DNA from: Excoecaria cochinchinensis
Taxonomy: Eukaryota; Streptophyta; Magnoliopsida; Malpighiales; Euphorbiaceae
Length of the DNA: 64,000 bases
NCBI GenBank assembly: GCA_947683425.1
Contig: CANTUQ010000159.1
Span: 4,912,001-4,976,000 of the forward strand
Direction: 5' to 3'
How positions within the stretch are numbered: the first letter of the stretch is position 1; every line of letters starts with the position of its first letter. The notes below the pieces were generated by a model. The model did no database searches, had not been told where the DNA came from, and saw nothing but the letters and a program-made list of their open reading frames with translations. The translations under genes and the position numbers were made by a program. Positions 59,101 to 64,000 of the stretch are shown one piece after another.

Positions 59101-59489
59101 GAAGTCGGGGACAGGGTTTTCCTTAAAGTGTCGCCTTGGAGGAAAGTACTTCGGTTCGGAAAGAAGGGAAAGCTTAGTCCTCGCTTCATTGGACCGTATG
59201 AGGTTTTGGTTAGAGTTGGCCCGGGGGCTTATAAATTGGCTTTGCAAATGGAGTTATCGAAGTTGCATGATGTGTTTCGTGTTTCGACGGTACCGGTCGG
59301 ATCCGTCGCATGTTCTGTCAGTGCAAGAGGTGCAAGTTCAGCCTGATTTTTCGTATAATGAATAACCAAGAGCTATTCTAGCCCGGGAAGTGAGACAGCT
59401 GAGAAGTAAGCAGATTCCGCTAGTTAAAGTGTTATGGAATCACCATGGGGTCGAGGAAGCAACTTGGGAGCCAGAAGAGTCGATGAGAA
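56168..59489 (+). pseudogene. pol: K3 pro-pol with altered RT active site
   Basis: In order: protease (LIDPGSTQSYLC), RT (GFIRTSISPWGALVLF, QINKVTMKN), RNase H (VMYSDASGVGLGCVLMHEG), integrase (zinc region, MDFVSGLPLTQ, IVSNRDPRF, HPQTDGQSE) and chromodomain-like tail (LVKVLWNHHGVEEATWEPE). The RT catalytic box reads FIDN where K1 reads FIDD, and the second integrase aspartate block reads SNRD where K1 has SDRD. Both enzymes should therefore be inactive. In-frame stops lie at 57440, 57746, 58124 and 58781, a one-base deletion lies near 58972, and another shift near 59290. The product stops where E1 begins. Confidence 0.9.
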
Positions 59490-60343
59490 TTCAGTCCTTA
59501 GATGGCTGTAACAAAGCTCTTTATTCAGTCCCAACTTTCTCCTTGCCTTTGTCCAGTCTTTTATCCACAGCTTCAACAAAATCATACAAATACAATCCAA
59601 GAATCAAACCTTGCTTTTCACTTTAAATCAAAAATAAAACCCAGAAGAAGAAGACCAATACTACTCAAAAATCAAACCACTTACCTCTTCTCTTACTCTT
59701 CAAACCAATCCAAGTAATTCCCTTATCAAGTAACCCAAAATAAAAGAAAAGAAAAGGAAAAGAGAGAGCACGGCAGACTAAAGGAAAAGAAAGTAAATAA
59801 AGCAAAGTAAAGTCAAAGCAAAGTCAAAGCAAAGAATGAAAAGGAAACAAGGTGGCCGGTCAACCCTCATCCAAAGACAAGACTCCTAATCAATGACCAC
59901 CCAACCTCATAAATGCCATTTACCATATTAAATACATGTATATCTCTTTAATAAATACATGTATTCAGATAAAACAAAACAAATAAGTCTCTTGCCAAGT
60001 GTTATTTCCCTACAATGCCACTTGTCAACCCTTACCCACACTTCAAGTTGCCATGTGTTGATTCCCTACACTGCCACATGTCCGATGCACATAAAATATG
60101 CCCAAACGTCCAACTCAATTAGGCTTCCCATGAAGTATTCTATCGCGCCCGCGACACTGTCGCGCTCACAACAGAACCCACACACAAGCCACTTATATAT
60201 CTTTTCAAAATAATTTTCTTATAGCAAGAATTTTAACCTTAATCAACTTAGAAACTCATTCAAATACACTCTCTTTTACACACAACTCTAGAATTACCGA
60301 ACGAAATTCCAAAATTCTTCTAGGGCCAAATCGGGTTGTTACA
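59490..60343 (-). repeat. E1 3' LTR, truncated
   Basis: The right end is GGGTTGTTACA. It holds TCGCGCCCGCGACACTGTCGCG at about 60140-60168 and AAGAAGAAGA-type pyrimidine-rich leader sequence (minus strand) near 59645. The left end is cut against K3. No gene is present. Confidence 0.7.
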
Positions 60344-60375
60344 AATCTCTCCCCCTTAAGAAATTTCGTCCTTGA
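60344..60375 (-). promoter_or_regulatory. E1 polypurine tract and adjacent palindrome
   Basis: Minus-strand CTTAAGGGGGAGAGATT abuts the LTR end, with AATTTCAAGGACGAAATTT next to it. It is the same arrangement as K1, K2 and F1 with one change in the palindrome. Confidence 0.75.
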
Positions 60376-60431
60376 AATTTTCCCGGTAATCATTTACGTC
60401 TCAACCATCAAAACCGAACTCATGCAAAAAC

Positions 60432-60971
60432 TTAACAATTCAAAAACTTACCAGAAGGACCTGTAGGATCATTCACATCCTTTCTGATAGCTGCAAGTGC
60501 TCTAACCAAGCCTCCGTAAGCATCTAACTTCACAACCGTTTCCGATGACACTCGAGCAGCTCTAAACATTTCTTCTACTTCTTTTCTAGCTTGCGAAGCT
60601 AATCTCTCTCTTGTCTTGGGACACTTGGTAAGCATGTGTTCCATACTGCCGCACTTAAAACAGGCTCCGGTGAGTTTCTGACACTCACCCCAATGGTGCC
60701 TCTGGCAATGCTGACTCCTCAATATCTCCCGAATTCTCTTGCCTGCTGACACTTCTCTAGCTGATACCTTTCTCTTCCTAACAAGATCCTGAGAAACCTG
60801 AGAAGCGGTCACTCTGTCAAAGATCCGAATCAAGCCTTGCACAATTTCTGAATTCTCATACCCTATACCGGGACCATCATCTCGTTCAAGCTGCGGAACA
60901 GGCTGATCGACTTTTATCGGGTTCCCACTATCAGTTGTCTCTCCTAGGTTCTCACTCGAATCAGACTCCAT
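60432..60971 (-). CDS. E1 mini-gag with two zinc-binding motifs, no capsid domain
   Basis: The start ATG is at 60969-60971. Its A is supplied by the first base of the F1 LTR (T on plus) and originally by base 62277. The product is about 179 aa: MESDSSENLGETTDSGNP at the start, an acidic stretch, a basic KRKVSAREVSAGKR segment, then HCQRHHWGEC and CFKCGSMEHMLTKCP (CX2CX4HX4C) at ~105-120, and a helical-looking tail ending SGKFLNC. The ~170-residue capsid-like domain seen in K3 gag is missing between the N-terminus and the zinc knuckle. It may still bind RNA. The open frame reading on upstream of this ATG is LTR sequence of F1 and is not part of the gene. Confidence 0.72.
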   Translation of the reverse strand: MESDSSENLGETTDSGNPIKVDQPVPQLERDDGPGIGYENSEIVQGLIRIFDRVTASQVSQDLVRKRKVSAREVSAGKRIREILRSQHCQRHHWGECQKLTGACFKCGSMEHMLTKCPKTRERLASQARKEVEEMFRAARVSSETVVKLDAYGGLVRALAAIRKDVNDPTGPSGKFLNC

Positions 60972-61321
60972 GTAACACCCCCTACGTCCCCGTTGGAAGG
61001 ATGCGGGTGCACAACCGACGCTCACTCGCATACATGTACATATACACTAAGCGAAAGCATACATTCATACATAAAAACATACAGAGATACAGCGAAAATT
61101 AAAACATTAAGGAAACAATAGCTGAACATACATTAACTCACATGCATACATATAATCATTCAGCGGAAGTGTAGATAAAAGATGAAACGGAGAAATAACT
61201 GAAAACTTAATTACAATAAGATCCTTACTATCCAATCTTCCTCATGCATAAATTACTGAAATACCCTTAAATTCCCGACTTAACATGCAAATTCTGACCA
61301 AGCCTATTTCGGGTTGTGACA
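60971..61321 (-). repeat. F1 3' LTR (351 bp)
   Basis: TGTAACACCCC...GTTGTGACA; next to the polypurine tract on its right side. No gene is present. Confidence 0.95.
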
Positions 61322-61585
61322 ACTCTTCCCTCCTAACAGAATTTCGTCCTCGAAATTCACTTACACCGGAAAGAATTCCCAGCATTACATTCCATGTCAC
61401 CAATAAACTCATACACTTCACTCTCAAACTACTCACTCGCTTACACTTATCGCCGTCATTGTACTCTTAAATCACTTTCTTATATTCGAATCAAACACAT
61501 TCATCAGAATAATCATTACTCAACTGCCCGACTGAAATCAAAGCCCAAACACTTTACACATAAACCAACTAACTTTCGCCGATTG
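61322..61585 (-). other. F1 interior, 3' part with polypurine tract
   Basis: Minus-strand CTGTTAGGAGGGAAGAGT and the palindrome AATTTCGAGGACGAAATT (about 61341-61358) lie beside the LTR. The rest has no credible frame. Confidence 0.8.
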
Positions 61586-61792
61586 CTACATAAATCCTTC
61601 AATACTTAAAAGATGTCCGTCATATCTACGTTTCTCCTTACCAATAACACCTCGGTCAAACTCCAAAATCCTATCATCATAAATAGGACCAGAATCTTCA
61701 ACTGGAGGACGCTCAAAAACATTTTGATCAGCACTAACTGGGTTCACACTTTCTGTTGTCTCGCCCACATTCTCACTAGGATCAGACTCCAT
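61586..61792 (-). CDS. F1 short gag N-terminus ORF (68 aa)
   Basis: Starts MESDPSENVGETTESVNP, clearly related to the first residues of the E1 gag, then diverges (DSGPIYDDRILEF). It has no zinc knuckle or capsid segment. The start codon sits in the same CATCTA context as E1. It may be a relic kept for RNA packaging or translation and not a working protein. Confidence 0.6.
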   Translation of the reverse strand: MESDPSENVGETTESVNPVSADQNVFERPPVEDSGPIYDDRILEFDRGVIGKEKRRYDGHLLSIEGFM

Positions 61793-61903
61793 CTAGAAAC
61801 GACACAAAGCAAGACACATATGCATTAGGCCACGACACGAAACTGACTCTCATGCAAACACTCAACACATAACAAACAAGACAACCAGAACCGCTAAACT
61901 GGC

Positions 61904-61915
61904 GCTCTGATACCA
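61904..61915 (-). other. F1 primer-binding site
   Basis: Minus-strand TGGTATCAGAGC, five bases from the 5' LTR, matches the initiator tRNA-Met 3' end. Confidence 0.92.
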
Positions 61916-61920
61916 CTAAA

Positions 61921-62271
61921 TGTAACACCCCCTACGTCCTCGTTGGAAGGACGCGGGTGCACAACCGACGCTCACTCGCATACTTGCACACATACACTAA
62001 GCGGAAGCATACATTCATACATAAAAACATACAGAGATACAGCGGAAATTAAAACTTTAAGGAAACAATAGCTGAACATACATCAACTCACATACATACA
62101 TATAATCATTCAGCGGAAGTGTAGACGAAAGATAAAACGGAGAAATAACTGAAAACTTAATTACAATAAGATCCTTACTATCCAATCTTCCTCATGCATA
62201 AATTACTGAAATACCCTTAAATTCCCGACTTAGCATGCAAATTCCGACCAGGCCTATTTCGGGTAGTGACA
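61921..62271 (-). repeat. F1 5' LTR (351 bp)
   Basis: Same length and ends as the 3' LTR, next to the primer-binding site. Confidence 0.95.
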
Positions 62272-62367
62272 CTCCATCTATACCATCTGCATTAGGCCAT
62301 AACTCAAGACAAACTCTGTCATTTAACCTATACTCTACATCTTATAGTCTTGAACCATCTAACCTAA

Positions 62368-62379
62368 GCTCGGATACCA
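62368..62379 (-). other. E1 primer-binding site
   Basis: Minus-strand TGGTATCCGAGC, one base off the initiator tRNA-Met site, five bases from the E1 5' LTR. Confidence 0.8.
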
Positions 62380-62384
62380 CTAAA

Positions 62385-64000
62385 TGTAACACCCCAATAC
62401 CCCCGGGAAGGAATATCGGGGCGCTACACAGACTCTAATGCGCGCCAAAACAATAGCAGAAATAAACTAACAACTTTAAGCTAATAATAATAACTTTGGA
62501 GCCAACATCAGAACATAAATAATATACATACAATTATTAATATACAGATATTCATTACAAAAAGCAACCATTATATTACATGATCATTTCTATACATATA
62601 CATTCCGATTAACACTATTACAGAATAACTATGCTTCTCTATTTACATAATGGTGTTACTCAAAACACCAAAAGAAACTCTATCTTATACAAAAATATCT
62701 TTATACCAGCTCCTAGTGGCCATGACTTACAGATGCATACACCCAGATCCGATCCGGTAAACTTACACGGAAATAAACTTCCATGCTAAGCGATAATGCT
62801 TAGAGGGGATAAAAATAAAGCAAAGGACTTCTTCTTCCGAAGTCACACACATATCACACGCATCACTTATATAATCATGCTCAATACAAAATAATAATCA
62901 TATAATCTGTATAATCTTATGTTCACATGCATATAAACTTTTATTTATTTACAAGTTATGTACACCTAAACCACATAATTCACATTCATGGTCATACTTC
63001 ATACTAAACAAGATCACATATTCACATACATATACACTCTTACTCTTGTACAGATCATATGTACAAAATAACATTCTTTTGCAAAGTCATATGTATAGAA
63101 CAAGACTTATACATCAACTCTTGTACACATCAAACGTAAAACAGCCTGAATTCCTTTAGTTGTGGATATGGGCACAGTGAAATACTATCAAAACTTACAT
63201 TTAGATACGTAACTCAAAATTGAATACTCGAGGTATTTGCCAGTAGACATAATTAAGGCCACAGAAGCAACCGCACGGTAACCCTTTATAATCATTCTTA
63301 TCTATCCACTAATATGACACTTCAGGCTAGACTTAATGACTCAAAACACCCTACTTAACACTACTAGGATCATAATTCAACACACTATCATATCAATAAT
63401 TATCAATACAAAACTCTAATTATAATATAAAGGAGGAACAAGTAAGCAAAAACTATGCACTAGGAAGAAAACATGCAAAGCAAGTTAAGAAGAAAATAAT
63501 TTGATGAACCTAAACATGCATGGTATAGACCCTCGGAATTATTTTGGTGTAATACGGGTTCAATTCAAGAGGAAAAACATATAAAAATATACAAATTAGT
63601 TGAGGGTAAAGGTGGGGAATTGATTCATGCTAACCATGGGCTCTAAATCAAGAGGAAAATCACTCTGCTGACCTGTTCTATCGTGCTCGCGACCTCTATT
63701 GCGCTCGCGATAGAAGGCTCCATCAGGAACCTTCATGAGACTGGTACTTACCTCAAACTTGAATCGCCTAAACGAATATGTAAACGTCATTTTTAGGCAA
63801 AATGTTCTTCTTAACAATTATTTCCTAGGAAGTTATCTTTCTAATGGAACAAGTTTCAAGTAAAATAAACATCTATAACTTAAGATATAACCTAAACAAT
63901 CCGAACTACTCAAATGAACCAGCCAGAATAGAGACACCTCTATTTAGATCAAGAATTTTCTCAAGGTCATTTCTGAGACTTTTGTAGATATTGAATTCAT
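62385..64000 (-). repeat. E1 5' LTR, partial (runs off the window)
   Basis: Starts TGTAACACCCCAATACCCCC. It contains the hairpin CTAAGCG-ATAA-TGCTTAG at about 62787-62804 and a TCGTGCTCGCGAC / GCGCTCGCGATAG cluster at 63680-63715. Otherwise it is AT-rich with no gene. Confidence 0.75.

Larger units (their letters stand above)
52275..59489 (+). mobile_element. Tekay/Del-like Ty3/gypsy element K3, 3' end missing
   Basis: The 5' LTR (52275-54847), primer site, and gag-pol through the chromodomain-like tail are present. The 3' LTR and the second CTCAT duplication are absent: similarity stops at about 59489, where E1 LTR sequence begins. It inserted into the K1 5' LTR remnant. The coding region is one frame with eight in-frame stops and later frameshifts, so it is dead. 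Confidence 0.88.
60971..62271 (-). mobile_element. Complete mini LTR element F1 (1301 bp), target duplication CTCCA
   Basis: Two 351-bp LTRs (60971-61321 and 61921-62271) begin TGTAACACCCCCTACG and end AGTGACA or TTGTGACA. CTCCA flanks it at 60966-60970 and 62272-62276. The interior of 599 bp has a polypurine tract, the AATTTCG...CGAAATT palindrome, a short gag-like frame and a perfect initiator tRNA-Met primer site. It is a TRIM-like non-autonomous element, orientation minus. The two LTRs differ at only about a dozen sites by eye. Confidence 0.95.
59490..64000 (-). mobile_element. Non-autonomous long-LTR element E1 with gag-only interior, interrupted by F1
   Basis: The 3' LTR end (TTGTTACA at 60343), polypurine tract, a short gag frame, primer site and 5' LTR start (62385) are all visible on the minus strand. 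Without F1 the interior is only about 735 bp: no protease, RT or integrase. The left LTR is truncated at about 59490 and the right LTR runs past the window. Such an element would depend on enzymes supplied by an autonomous Tekay-like relative. Confidence 0.8.

Noticed and set aside
59511..59525. TGTAACAAAG as the start of the E1 3' LTR
   Set aside because: The E1 5' LTR begins TGTAACACCCCAATACC, which does not match. The left LTR appears truncated at the K3 junction.

Overview
The window is plant nuclear DNA, most likely from a eudicot (AT-rich background, plant Ty3/gypsy lineages, plant-type introns). The species cannot be named from the sequence. No rRNA, tRNA or ordinary host gene was recognised: essentially all 64 kb is nested LTR retrotransposon DNA, as expected in heterochromatin. 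I use these names: T = Tat-lineage element, K = Tekay/Del-like chromovirus element, S = solo LTR, E and F = gag-only or mini elements.

Layout. (1) T1, a decayed Tat element on the minus strand, occupies 1-14575 and its 3' end lies left of the window. Its pol is split by solo LTR S1 (4981-11510, target duplication CTCTT), which is itself split by solo LTR S2 (6963-9496, duplication AGAGC). (2) K1, a minus-strand Tekay-like element, starts at 14576 inside T1. Its 3' LTR (14576-16055 plus 47857-48997) is split by K2 (16056-47851, duplication CCAGA). (3) K2 carries in its integrase gene the complete 17.1-kb Tat element T2 (19601-36731, LTRs of 2033 bp each, duplication CCTGT). (4) The T2/K2 junction was then amplified into four head-to-tail copies of a 3132-bp unit (35138-47665). 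(5) K1 pol follows (48998-about 51738), then a remnant of its 5' LTR (52061-52274) into which the plus-strand Tekay-like element K3 (52275-about 59489) inserted. (6) At the right end is E1, a minus-strand non-autonomous element with a very short gag-only interior. It is interrupted exactly at its start codon by F1, a complete 1301-bp mini LTR element (60971-62271, duplication CTCCA).

T2 is the best preserved element. It has a 5' LTR with TATA box, a primer-binding site, one gag-pro-RT-RH-aRH-integrase frame broken by a single TAG, and then a cassette of two extra genes. One is antisense (DUF7745-like, one intron). The other is sense (ATHILA ORF1-like, with a probable leader intron). They diverge from a roughly 240-bp spacer that has a TATA box for each direction and four repeats at exact 25-bp spacing. 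T1 has the same cassette. Extra ORFs, including antisense ones, are known in Tat-lineage elements; the divergent-promoter reading is my inference.

The recurring theme is palindromic GC-rich repeats in the regulatory DNA of every element family here. The core differs by family (TCGCGA, GTCACG...CGTGAC, GACGCCCGTC), and one family carries a 33-bp palindrome spaced every 72-74 bp. All reading is by eye; boundaries supported by target duplications are firm, and homology calls rest on remembered family motifs.
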